DNA of 32,536 nt from a virus. Shown here piece after piece: positions 1-8,094 of this stretch (position 1 is the first letter of the stretch; every line of letters starts with the position of its first letter). The notes under the pieces are model-generated. The model saw nothing but the letters and a program-made list of their open reading frames with translations, ran no database searches and had not been told where the DNA came from. The position numbers were made by a program, and so were the translations under genes. The stretch covers positions 1 to 32,536 of IMG/VR virus record IMGVR_UViG_3300021440_000085; one strand, 5' to 3'.

Positions 1-36
1 GCCAGGAGTTGGACGAGTCTTAGCATTAGGTATCAT
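1..36 (-). CDS. Start of an unidentified gene, cut by the window edge
   Basis: An ATG at 36-34 overlaps the TAA stop of the primase-helicase gene (TAATG arrangement), which is typical of translational coupling. Only 12 codons are visible, reading M-I-P-N-A-K-T-R-P-T-P-G. This is too little to assign a family. Position next to the primase-helicase suggests a replication gene, but that is inference. Confidence 0.5.
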   Translation of the reverse strand, partial: MIPNAKTRPTPG

Positions 37-1694
37 TACACTGCCTCATTAAATAATGTTGTTTCTTCATCCCAGTAAAGCTTGAACCTACCAGCATTAC
101 CAAATTCTCTGTCCTCAAGTAGCACTAGAGTTTTCATATTCCTTTCTTCTTTAGGAAGGTCAGGATCTCTATTACCCTCAAGCCCAAGCATAAGGTTACA
201 AGATCTAGCCATAGCCCTGCTACCAGAGAACTGACTAGACTCTACCTTACCACCACGTTCATGTGGCAGCCCAGTATCAGGATTCCTTAAATGACAGAAT
301 ATAAAGATCACTATGTTCAAGTCTAATGCCAATGCTGACAAGTCTTGAGCAATTTCTTGCAACTTTGTATTCTGCTCTGATACAGGTATACCATTGACCA
401 AGTTAGTAATAGGGTCAATGAAGACAGCCTTCACTCCGTCTGATGCTGCAGCTCTAATATCATCCCTAAGAGTATCATATCCAAGGTGTTGATACAAGTT
501 AATAAGGAATAACTTATCTCCTATTAGTTTGCATGCTTCATCATATGCATCAGAATCAAATTGTACATCTGGGTCATGGAATCTTTTACCAGCAATTTTA
601 CCAGCTACTAACTTGACAGTCTTCTTATTAGACTCTTCTGGCTTGGCCAACAATACAGGCCAACCATACTTAGTCATGAAGTGCGCAGCTAAGGTATTCA
701 CAATCTCAGACTTACCTTGCTTCTGACCTGCACCTATGTAGATAGTCTCTCCAAGTCTGATCCCTTTAGTAGCCTTTGTCAGAGATTCCCATGGCCATGA
801 ATAACCCATAACAGCAGGTACCTTGGCAGCAGCGAACAAGGAGTTTGCATTGACAAGTCTTGTATTCTTTGGCTTGTCAGCTTTGAATACACATGCCGAT
901 CTAGCTGCCTTTCCTGTACCTTTAATGATACATTCATTGGCATCCTTGTTAGGTAAGTGGATCACACTGAAGTCAGGGTATGCCTTACATACTTGTAATG
1001 CAGCTTCTCTGCCAGCATCATCTTCATCAAAGCATAAGGATACTTCTTTGAAGTACTTACGGATATTCTTTATATTCCTATTGATATCCTTAAGGGCACT
1101 ACCAGCACCGTTACATACTGATACAATAGCAGGTATAGTATCTACCCACTGTTTATCAGTGTACATCTCAAAGATTCTCTGGAGAGCTACAGCATCATAC
1201 TCACCTTCTGTTATGATTAATCTTTTAGCTCCACTCTGTTTGGCCTTCTCCCATCCAAACAAGTCTACATTCTTCTCTGACCCAACACTCCACATCTTCT
1301 TCTCAGAGAGGAGTCTTACTTTATATCTAACAACCTTACCATCCTTTGTATATGGGAAGTATACAAACTCTGGCGTTACTCCGTCTTCTTGGCTTACTCC
1401 AACCTTAACATCATAGTATTCAAGTGAATTCTTTCTTAGCATTCTTGATTCTAAATCCATACAACCAAGACTGCCAATGAAGTCTAACTCTGCCTTTTCT
1501 TCTTCTTCGGTCTTAAGAACTATCTTAGACCTGTCTATTTCTACACCATCCAAGTTAGGATGTGGTACGTAGGTTTTACAACTGAAGCAGTAGCCTGTGA
1601 TTTCTCCAGTACCATCTGCTTCAAAGACTTGAAGGCCATCACTACTATTACACTTATCTGTTTTATGTGGTAATTTTAGTAGGCACTTACTCAT
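36..1694 (-). CDS. T7 gp4-like bifunctional DNA primase-helicase
   Basis: This 552-residue protein should unwind the replication fork and prime lagging-strand synthesis. The N-terminus carries a zinc-ribbon-like segment (CNSSDG near residue 15, CFSC near 36-39) resembling the T7 gp4 primase zinc domain. A TOPRIM core follows with LIITEGEYDAVAL near residue 160 and FDEDDAGREAA near 222. The C-terminal half is a DnaB/RecA-like helicase with a Walker A loop, GAGQKQGKSE, near residue 322. The length matches the T7 family (566 residues). GGAGG lies 12 nt before the ATG, a long spacing. It is the last complete gene of the leftward arm in this window, and its stop overlaps the start of the next gene. 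The family call is firm. The first zinc ligand pair looks altered from the T7 pattern. Confidence 0.93.
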   Translation of the reverse strand: MSKCLLKLPHKTDKCNSSDGLQVFEADGTGEITGYCFSCKTYVPHPNLDGVEIDRSKIVLKTEEEEKAELDFIGSLGCMDLESRMLRKNSLEYYDVKVGVSQEDGVTPEFVYFPYTKDGKVVRYKVRLLSEKKMWSVGSEKNVDLFGWEKAKQSGAKRLIITEGEYDAVALQRIFEMYTDKQWVDTIPAIVSVCNGAGSALKDINRNIKNIRKYFKEVSLCFDEDDAGREAALQVCKAYPDFSVIHLPNKDANECIIKGTGKAARSACVFKADKPKNTRLVNANSLFAAAKVPAVMGYSWPWESLTKATKGIRLGETIYIGAGQKQGKSEIVNTLAAHFMTKYGWPVLLAKPEESNKKTVKLVAGKIAGKRFHDPDVQFDSDAYDEACKLIGDKLFLINLYQHLGYDTLRDDIRAAASDGVKAVFIDPITNLVNGIPVSEQNTKLQEIAQDLSALALDLNIVIFIFCHLRNPDTGLPHERGGKVESSQFSGSRAMARSCNLMLGLEGNRDPDLPKEERNMKTLVLLEDREFGNAGRFKLYWDEETTLFNEAV

Positions 1695-1723
1695 TAATAA
1701 TTATTTCCTCCTTAAATTAATAG

Positions 1724-2965
1724 TTAAAATCCGTCATCATTAATATCAACCCAATTCATTACCCTGCCTGGATCATTAGCATTCCGGTTAATAACAATCC
1801 GTCGTACTGCTTCTTGATGAACATTGGCAGGTTCAATATCTCTAGGCATAGGAGGAGGTACAACATTAGCCCGTATCTCATTCCTAACCCTATGGTTTTC
1901 CTGTTCTCTGAGATTCCTTAAACGCCTTCTCCATACCTCATCAGCTATCCCTGGAGGTCTAGGCGCCATACGAATATCAAGATCCTCCATTAACCTACCA
2001 ACCCTTCCATTATCATCAATACGACCATTTTGAATAGGATTATCTAAGGCAAGGTTTCCGACCATCTGTTGTGGTAATACGATATCCTCAACGGGGTCTT
2101 CTTTTAATTTTTTGAATGGGTTTTTGTTCCTCCCTGCCTCTTCTAACTTTTTTGCGTATGCACTCCAGTCTATACAGAAAGCGATGTCCTGTGCATTACG
2201 CATACCATTCAACATCTTATTACTGTAGTCTGGTACTCTATACAATGGAGTAGAGTATTCTCCAAATACTTTCTCAAGAAATCTCTTACTATCTGATAAA
2301 GAGAAGTCCTCAATAACAGTTTGAGGTGTCTTATATCCTAGACTGGATATCTTTAATTTATTTAAAGTGTTAATCCAGTACAATATTTTAGCAAAGTTAT
2401 TTGTGGTGCGCAAGGATCTAAACTCTACAGACCCCTTATCAACAAGGCATTTCAGATTTAGTGAAGAATACCTGATCTCATCTGTATAAAGATCTCCCCA
2501 GCGTTTTGATTTGGCACACTGAGTCAGGTGCCACAATAAGTAATCCGCGTCCTTGGACCTCAAACAGAAGAGGTTCCCATCCCTACCCTCCCCAGAGATT
2601 TCCCTTGACACAAGTATCTCCTCAAAGATCAAGTAGAGAGCTACTAATGAGTATACTTGGACTATATCCATCTCTCTCGCATTAAGGTGCACATGGATAC
2701 CAGCCCTGACAGAGTCATCCATCTTTGTCTTGTTGAGCTGGAACAATCTACTGAGATGGTCAAGTGCATTAGGAACTACTTCCATTGGGAGTGGTTTTCT
2801 GAAGATGAACTCTCCAGTATCTCGACCAATCAGAGACCCATCTGTGACCCTGACAAAGTACGGGTCATCTCCACCAATCTTTGGAAGCCTATCACCCTCC
2901 ACTTCCATTTCAAAACCTATATCACCTTCCAAACTACCTTGTTCAAAATGATCTTTGATCTTCAT
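1724..2965 (-). CDS. Amidoligase family enzyme (Amidoligase_2-like)
   Basis: This 413-residue protein matches the glutamine-synthetase-fold amidoligases, which use ATP to join a carboxylate to an amine. The visible signature residues are GFEMEVE (17-23, metal-binding acidic strand), RAGIHVHLN (about 87-95, His-x-His) and VEFRSLR (about 180-186). The C-terminal about 130 residues are Pro/Arg/Asn rich and low in predicted order, and may hold a substrate or partner. Its ATG overlaps the preceding gene's TGA (ATGA), with GAGG seven bases upstream. It sits in a contiguous run of amide-chemistry genes, so it probably ligates an amino acid or peptide within a shared pathway. The substrate is unknown. 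Confidence 0.82.
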   Translation of the reverse strand: MKIKDHFEQGSLEGDIGFEMEVEGDRLPKIGGDDPYFVRVTDGSLIGRDTGEFIFRKPLPMEVVPNALDHLSRLFQLNKTKMDDSVRAGIHVHLNAREMDIVQVYSLVALYLIFEEILVSREISGEGRDGNLFCLRSKDADYLLWHLTQCAKSKRWGDLYTDEIRYSSLNLKCLVDKGSVEFRSLRTTNNFAKILYWINTLNKLKISSLGYKTPQTVIEDFSLSDSKRFLEKVFGEYSTPLYRVPDYSNKMLNGMRNAQDIAFCIDWSAYAKKLEEAGRNKNPFKKLKEDPVEDIVLPQQMVGNLALDNPIQNGRIDDNGRVGRLMEDLDIRMAPRPPGIADEVWRRRLRNLREQENHRVRNEIRANVVPPPMPRDIEPANVHQEAVRRIVINRNANDPGRVMNWVDINDDGF

Positions 2966-3507
2966 CTGAGAGCCTCATTGAGATACTCTTTCAAATACAT
3001 GAAAGAGTTTTTTAAAGCGGGCTCTTTATTCTCTGTGATTGATCCAACCACTCCATGGTATCTGTATATCAACTCTCCTTGTGGTCCAATAGCCCAGTGC
3101 CTGCACCAAGCACGTGACAAACCAGACTTCTTAGCCTCAGAGAATGCCATATTAAAAGATGGGAAATTATTGGTAACTGTCTTTGAGATAGCCTCCCAAG
3201 GGGGGTAACCACCTATCATAGACTTGGAGTTCTCCCTTCTTAACCCCTGTCTATAGTCACCTCTTTTAGGTACCCTACATACATAACTGACGCCTCCTCT
3301 ATGGTTAACAAACCCAAGAGATACAGGGTGTAAGTCAAGTTCATCTATACTAACACGATGCTCTTTGCCAGATCCATCCAGCATTAGTACCCTACAGATA
3401 CCGTCCTCATCAATATGGTCTATATGGACAAAGCTGCCATCTTTCTTAAAGGTTACTTGTGTTCCATGCAGCCTGTTATTGGCATATCTATGGTCATTAC
3501 CGTACAT
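2962..3507 (-). CDS. Hypothetical protein in the amidoligase cluster
   Basis: I do not recognise this 181-residue protein. The ATG at 3507 is preferred because AGAGG lies six bases before it; an open frame continues upstream but lacks a comparable signal. The first 70 residues look like a small beta barrel (HGTQVTFKKDG, then FVHIDHIDEDG, then a hydrophobic strand). The rest is basic and aromatic, with W and H clusters (AWCRHWAIGPQGE near 140-152). The start overlaps the 3' end of the upstream ligase gene by 11 nt and its stop overlaps the next amidoligase start, so it is translationally locked between two ligases. It could be a ligase partner or substrate carrier, which is inference. Confidence 0.75.
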   Translation of the reverse strand: MYGNDHRYANNRLHGTQVTFKKDGSFVHIDHIDEDGICRVLMLDGSGKEHRVSIDELDLHPVSLGFVNHRGGVSYVCRVPKRGDYRQGLRRENSKSMIGGYPPWEAISKTVTNNFPSFNMAFSEAKKSGLSRAWCRHWAIGPQGELIYRYHGVVGSITENKEPALKNSFMYLKEYLNEALR

Positions 3508-4495
3508 AATTACCTCTGTTTGTACCAGTTGAGGTGCCAGTGGTGGCGTAGTATTTATTACGTATTGCAGACTTTTTAATATTTGCTGATAACTCTGGAC
3601 CTTGGTTTTTCTCAGGTAAACCATAGATAGCATCGCGAGCTTCCTTACACATCATACTAGCTGTTGGCATATACATTGTGTAATATGTCTCCGCATTCAC
3701 AGTTTGGAGTAAATCATTGACCAGTTTGTAGTCAATACTATCTGAATCAATAAGATCTTTAGCCTGGCTGCCGAATTTATGGTGAAGATCTTTTCCGTCC
3801 ATAAGCATTCGGAATGCAACAGTGGAGTTAAGATAGATCATTCTCATCATGTCTTCATTTCTAAGCCAGAAGTTAGACGGAGTTCTATACTCAACACCAT
3901 AAGGTTTTATTCTTATGGCACCAGCCTTTCCGTAAAGTTGTCTGCGTTTATTCGGACCTTCACATAACAAGGAGGGAAGACCTACGAGAAAGTCCATTTG
4001 TCTACCCAACATCATACAAGCTTCGATATGAGTTGGTTCTTTTAAATCCATGTCTTGAGTCCATCCAAGATGAATATGGCCAGACCCAGTACGGAAGTTT
4101 ACATTCCCATTAGGTGCAGGATTTTCGTCACCTGTATATGCATTATAGTCAGGTACACAACCAAGCTCCTTAGCAATTTCTGGTGTATTCTCCAATACAT
4201 CATCAGAGAACTCAGCAACTGGTGTTATATAGACTGAATGGTTAGGGACCATTTGTTTAAGTGTTCCCATAACCGCTTGTATGCTATTGACGAATCCGCC
4301 GGCAGTTCTTGCAGGAGTAATACCTATCTCTGCAGCCATGCCATCTACCTGCACTGTGCCGTAGGTAACGGCAAATGGCTTATCTTTGGTACCAGGAAGT
4401 AATCCGTGAGCAGAGACAAACTTCCTTTTACGCCTCTTTTTCAAGAATACTTCAGGGTCACACCCAATACTTAAAGGTAATAGTTTAAACGACAT
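3497..4495 (-). CDS. phiEco32-like COOH.NH2 ligase (type 2)
   Basis: This 332-residue protein matches the phage COOH.NH2 ligase family first named from phiEco32. The visible motifs are GCDPEVFL (11-18), QVDGMAAEIGITPA (about 48-61), SGHIHLGW (about 138-145) and YGVEYRTPSNFWL (about 200-212). Together they form the acidic, His-x-His and Arg sites of a glutamine-synthetase-like fold. The family is predicted to form amide or peptide bonds using ATP. GGAG sits seven bases before the ATG. The gene starts four bases after the stop of the class II amidotransferase, implying co-translation. Having two divergent amidoligases in one cluster suggests sequential ligations or two substrates. Confidence 0.85.
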   Translation of the reverse strand: MSFKLLPLSIGCDPEVFLKKRRKRKFVSAHGLLPGTKDKPFAVTYGTVQVDGMAAEIGITPARTAGGFVNSIQAVMGTLKQMVPNHSVYITPVAEFSDDVLENTPEIAKELGCVPDYNAYTGDENPAPNGNVNFRTGSGHIHLGWTQDMDLKEPTHIEACMMLGRQMDFLVGLPSLLCEGPNKRRQLYGKAGAIRIKPYGVEYRTPSNFWLRNEDMMRMIYLNSTVAFRMLMDGKDLHHKFGSQAKDLIDSDSIDYKLVNDLLQTVNAETYYTMYMPTASMMCKEARDAIYGLPEKNQGPELSANIKKSAIRNKYYATTGTSTGTNRGNYVR

Positions 4496-4498
4496 TGA

Positions 4499-6076
4499 TT
4501 ATCTCCAGTCATTAATCAGTTCTTTCACTTCATTAAATGATTTACAGCTATCACACACATACTCATTATGTCCGACCCATATATATAAGTCAACCATATT
4601 GAGATCAGGAGGATTAGAGCACCAAGTACACCCTTTAGGGTGGAGTCTTTTTATATCTGCACCAGTCATGACTTCGTCATTATAAGTCATGTAGTATTTA
4701 GACTCTTGAGAGACATTCTTATTTTGAGAATCAATAAGAATTTTAGCATTCTCCGCATCAGCTTTATTAGCTTCTGCAAGTGAGTCTATCATGTCTACCA
4801 TACTTGGTAGAGGATCTTTCTTACCTTTCTTAGCGTCATGCTCAACAATCTTGGTAACACTCCTTAAGTCAGCAACAACGTGGTAGTTATTATTGCCAGA
4901 CCCTGCCCTTGTAGACTTAGGAGTTATGTAATACTTCTCACCTTGTTTTGACAAGGCATTGTACAGAGCAGAGCCTTCTTTAGGATGGCATCTAACTATA
5001 ACCCTTTTACCTTCATTGGTAATATGTACGGCAGAAAAGTACTCTTCCTTCTTGGTCTTGATGCGACCTACTGTAGTTACGACTAGCCGCTTACCAACCA
5101 GCGCCCTAGCTGTAGCAAAGTCGACATCAAGCTCGGGCTTCTTTTCTGACTTACCTCCATCAATGACTGTCAGCTTACGACGTTGACGGGCGGATAATTT
5201 CTCTCTATTCCCTCCCATCATAACACTACTTCCTTGAGTGTGGGCGTTATGATTATGTCTGTAGTAATGGCTCTCGTCACAATCATCATAGTAACCAGCA
5301 TAATTATTGAACACTGAGTTGCCACTATTGATGGGTTGATATACAGGAGGAGCTACAAACTCTTCAAACTTTTCCTGTTTCCATTGAGTGAATCTTGGAA
5401 ACTTCTCAACATCTGAGTATCCAGCACTTGGTACAGCCATTGAGTAATGAGTGAAAGGTTCAACCTCAGTCACCTTGAAGTGTTCATACTTCAACCTGTT
5501 CATGACTGCGAGTAACATCCAATCTTCTGAGGCCCAGAACATCGTTCTCATATCCTTCGAGAATACAAAGAATAAAGGACGTTCTTTATTTCTTGCCACA
5601 TTAAATGTGTTGTTGCTCTTATCGTACCAAGTTAAAGCGAATGCAGCATCAAGCTTCTTGGCTGTATCCTGCATACCTTCATGATTGATGTTGTTGAACA
5701 AAGCTTGACTGTCAACGTCAAACTTATTCCCGTCAAGAAGTTTATGGCATGCACGAACTACTCCATTGTGTGCACCTACAAGATTACCAATCTCGAACGG
5801 ATGAGAGTTGTCAATAGTCTTGGCACCTTTAGTAGCGTACCTCGCATGACCTATGAACAAGTTAAGATCAGGCTTAATAGCCTTACCGTACTCTTTCTTC
5901 TCTCTCATCTCGAAGATTGTATCAAGTGACTTGACCAGAGAGGCATTCTTTTCACTATCCACTGTGTATATGCCGCATGAATGATGTCCTCTCATAATGT
6001 TTAGAACATTAAGCGAGAACAAAATCTTCTTTTCTTTAGGGCCAATGGCCCCAATAGCTCCTATTAAACCGCAGAT
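4499..6076 (-). CDS. Class II glutamine amidotransferase-like protein with apparent ATC start
   Basis: This protein has an N-terminal Ntn-type glutaminase domain that would release ammonia from glutamine. Visible motifs are CGLIGAIGAIG at the N-terminus, RGHHSCGIYT, GHARYATKGAKT and HPFEIGNLVGAHNGVV. The first in-frame ATG (6022) would remove the catalytic Cys. The frame is open upstream and the Cys codon is TGC at 6073-6071. It is preceded by ATC (6076-6074), with GGAGG eight bases before that. No ATG, GTG or TTG is available nearby, so I call ATC as the initiator, giving 525 residues with Cys at position 2. The C-terminal half (about 270-525) includes a basic region and a CxxC pair (CTWC near 490, CDSC near 510) that may bind zinc. 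It probably supplies ammonia or glutaminase activity to the neighbouring ligases. Confidence 0.85.
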   Translation of the reverse strand: MCGLIGAIGAIGPKEKKILFSLNVLNIMRGHHSCGIYTVDSEKNASLVKSLDTIFEMREKKEYGKAIKPDLNLFIGHARYATKGAKTIDNSHPFEIGNLVGAHNGVVRACHKLLDGNKFDVDSQALFNNINHEGMQDTAKKLDAAFALTWYDKSNNTFNVARNKERPLFFVFSKDMRTMFWASEDWMLLAVMNRLKYEHFKVTEVEPFTHYSMAVPSAGYSDVEKFPRFTQWKQEKFEEFVAPPVYQPINSGNSVFNNYAGYYDDCDESHYYRHNHNAHTQGSSVMMGGNREKLSARQRRKLTVIDGGKSEKKPELDVDFATARALVGKRLVVTTVGRIKTKKEEYFSAVHITNEGKRVIVRCHPKEGSALYNALSKQGEKYYITPKSTRAGSGNNNYHVVADLRSVTKIVEHDAKKGKKDPLPSMVDMIDSLAEANKADAENAKILIDSQNKNVSQESKYYMTYNDEVMTGADIKRLHPKGCTWCSNPPDLNMVDLYIWVGHNEYVCDSCKSFNEVKELINDWR

Positions 6077-6101
6077 ATAGATACCCTCCCAAGGATATGT
6101 C

Positions 6102-6431
6102 CTATTTTTTAACAGAGTAGTGTTTAATTACTTCAGGGTCTGTGAGGTTAAGCGTCCACACAGTCAAGAATACACCCTTATACCGAGAGTTAGGACTATC
6201 TTTAGTCTTAAAGTGGCCCTCAAACATACAGTCTTTCAATGCTTTCTCAGCACCTTTCTGACTCTCTTTAGTGATAGCTACAAGAAGCTTATGGCCTGTC
6301 TGTATCCTAAGCCTAATATGATTCTCTATATCTGTTTTGTGAATTTGATAAGAGTTGCCATGTAAGCCCTCACTAAAATCATACACTATACTAGCAGTAC
6401 AACACCCGGCGTAATCATATAACGTAGCCAT
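6102..6431 (-). CDS. Small GNAT-like protein, paralogue 1
   Basis: A 109-residue protein closely parallel to the next gene. Both carry a GCCTASI motif near residue 9, a central LLVAITKESQKGAEKAL or LLAITSNNQKDAIEVL segment, and a C-terminal VWTLNL/VWTLDL strand. The Q-K-x-A-x-x-x-L pattern after a beta strand recalls the acetyl-CoA-binding half of GNAT folds, and GNAT-like amidoligases occur in related clusters. The family call is nevertheless tentative. The ATG at 6431 is preferred over 6437 because the GAG ribosome-binding bases lie nine bases away and the N-termini of the two paralogues then align. Confidence 0.7.
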   Translation of the reverse strand: MATLYDYAGCCTASIVYDFSEGLHGNSYQIHKTDIENHIRLRIQTGHKLLVAITKESQKGAEKALKDCMFEGHFKTKDSPNSRYKGVFLTVWTLNLTDPEVIKHYSVKK

Positions 6432-6444
6432 TTTCATTTACTCT

Positions 6445-6774
6445 TTATTTTAAAAAACGGTGAGGTTTATCAATATAACTTTTAGGGTCAATTTTAGAGA
6501 GGTCAAGAGTCCAAACTCTCAATAAGTTACCACCATTTCTGACATGTGCAACATTTTTTGTCTGTGGTGTTGATTTAAAATTGAGGCTTTTAAGAACCTC
6601 AATAGCATCTTTTTGATTGTTTGACGTAATTGCTAATAAGAACTTCTCTCCATTAAGAAGAGATTTTCTAATAGCCTTTTTAATACTGGGGAGTAGATAC
6701 ATTTTACCAGCATAAAGACCATGGATAATACTCGCAGTACAGCAACCAGGGACATTATCTAATGTTACAGACAT
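6445..6774 (-). CDS. Small GNAT-like protein, paralogue 2
   Basis: A 109-residue duplicate of the adjacent gene, sharing GCCTASI near residue 10 and the C-terminal VWTLDL strand but diverged elsewhere. The start at 6774 is supported by GGAG six bases upstream; a longer reading frame would overlap the ATP-grasp gene. The two conserved cysteines in both copies could be functional. It sits between the ATP-grasp ligase and the class II amidotransferase, so it is probably part of the same pathway, as an acyl or aminoacyl transferase or as an acceptor. The GNAT assignment rests on pattern only. Confidence 0.72.
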   Translation of the reverse strand: MSVTLDNVPGCCTASIIHGLYAGKMYLLPSIKKAIRKSLLNGEKFLLAITSNNQKDAIEVLKSLNFKSTPQTKNVAHVRNGGNLLRVWTLDLSKIDPKSYIDKPHRFLK

Positions 6775-6784
6775 ACATTGCTCC

Positions 6785-7633
6785 TTATACTTTAGCTCTA
6801 TCGCTAATAGATGGGTGGATAAACTTGAGGTAGTTACCTTTCTCATTGACTAATGGAATACGCTCTTTCCCATTAGCAATCATATAGTCAAAAGCTTTTG
6901 CCATACACTCTTGACGATACGGACTTGTCAAACTTGGAGCACTATTGATCTCCAAGATATAACAATTTCCTTCGGCATCAACCATAACATCAACCCCGCC
7001 GAAGTCAAGAGTTGATAAGTTGAATGCCTCAATAGATTTCTTGACAGCCTTCAAAGGCCAGTCATCAAATCGTACGTTATCGAATCGACCACCACGGGCT
7101 ACGTTCCAAGCCACGTCTTGTGGATTACCTGGAGTCTTCTTAGCTACCCAGACAGCACGACCTTGGACTACTGCTACGCGGTACTCAGCTACCTTATTGA
7201 TAAAGACTGAAATATATCCAGTACCAAACTTTCTTATAGCAGCCTGGACTTCATTGTTGTTATTGCATACTACCAAATTCCTGCCTTGTGCATGATGAGC
7301 AGGTCTCACAATCACAGGCCACCTATCCATATGACCGAACACTAACTTATTGTTATTTGTGAAGAACCAAGTTGCAGGACAGAGATTAGCATCTTGTAAT
7401 GTTCGGCGGAACTCAAGCTTGTCATTCACTTGACGAATAGCTTCCGCACTATTGAATGTAACATCAGCACGGGCATTAGCAGTACAACCCCAACGGATAA
7501 GTACATTAGGATTGTTAGGTAGAGGATCTCTGTCATGCCGAACAACAGATACGTCACGTGTACGCATCAAATTCTTGATTTCTTTTGCTGAAGTTCTGCC
7601 TAACTTAGGCCGACGTAAGATAACTACTGACAT
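6785..7633 (-). CDS. ATP-grasp ligase (RimK-like)
   Basis: This 282-residue protein has the architecture of ATP-grasp carboxylate-amine ligases. It has an N-terminal preATP-grasp segment, a central nucleotide region (WPVIVRPAHHAQGRNL near 105-120), and the metal/ATP motif VDVMVDAEGNCYILEIN near 214-230 with E-x-N. RimK-type enzymes add amino acids, often glutamate, to a carboxyl group through an acyl phosphate. AGGAG precedes the ATG by five bases. Flanked by GNAT-like and gamma-glutamylcyclotransferase-like genes, it is probably the principal peptide-bond former of the cluster, with the amidoligases. The acceptor is unknown. Confidence 0.9.
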   Translation of the reverse strand: MSVVILRRPKLGRTSAKEIKNLMRTRDVSVVRHDRDPLPNNPNVLIRWGCTANARADVTFNSAEAIRQVNDKLEFRRTLQDANLCPATWFFTNNNKLVFGHMDRWPVIVRPAHHAQGRNLVVCNNNNEVQAAIRKFGTGYISVFINKVAEYRVAVVQGRAVWVAKKTPGNPQDVAWNVARGGRFDNVRFDDWPLKAVKKSIEAFNLSTLDFGGVDVMVDAEGNCYILEINSAPSLTSPYRQECMAKAFDYMIANGKERIPLVNEKGNYLKFIHPSISDRAKV

Positions 7634-7647
7634 ATTAGCTCCTTTGA

Positions 7648-8016
7648 TTATCGTTTAGTCCAGTCACCAGATTGGATAACTGGGTTATTACGTACTTGAT
7701 TGAATACGTATACGTAACAATCATCACCGTCGGATGTCTTCGTAAGAGTCCTTACATATAAGGAGTTACTCAGGTTATCATGACGGAAACCTTCATAATG
7801 ATCTAAGTCTGCAAGAGCACCATCTTCAAACTCAATCAACTCACCTTTAATGACAGTGTCACCAGTGGTGATATACCCAGGGAAGCTACCTACATTAAGA
7901 AGCGTACCTACAATCTGTGCCTCCTTAATGTACTTAGTTCCTCGGAATGTAAGATGACGGCACTTGGTCATCAACGTGCCGTACACAAACAGCTTGTTTA
8001 TCTTCTTGTCACTCAT
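7648..8016 (-). CDS. Gamma-glutamylcyclotransferase/AIG2-like protein
   Basis: A 122-residue protein with the family's N-terminal LFVYGTLM (9-16), SFPGY, KGELIEF and LDHYEGF motifs, in the normal order and at close to normal length. Such proteins open gamma-glutamyl amides to 5-oxoproline or act on epsilon-amines. The start MSDKK at 8016 is chosen because upstream sequence has GGA close by and the family begins a few residues before VYGTL. An upstream in-frame ATG at 8034 has no ribosome-binding site. In a cluster of amide-forming enzymes this is the obvious removal or editing activity for a gamma-glutamyl linkage, which is inference. Confidence 0.88.
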   Translation of the reverse strand: MSDKKINKLFVYGTLMTKCRHLTFRGTKYIKEAQIVGTLLNVGSFPGYITTGDTVIKGELIEFEDGALADLDHYEGFRHDNLSNSLYVRTLTKTSDGDDCYVYVFNQVRNNPVIQSGDWTKR

Positions 8017-8094
8017 AGATTCCAATACTCCCATACTGGATTACGTGGTTGATAATGTCTATATCGTCAGCTATTAAGCCGCAAAAATGAATAC

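Noticed and set aside
823-1416. Plus-strand 197-codon frame opposite the primase-helicase
   Set aside because: Antisense shadow of a gene with clear TOPRIM and helicase motifs.
2657-3208. Plus-strand 183-codon frame opposite two amidoligase-cluster genes
   Set aside because: Crosses two real minus-strand genes that have motifs and ribosome-binding sites; no support of its own.
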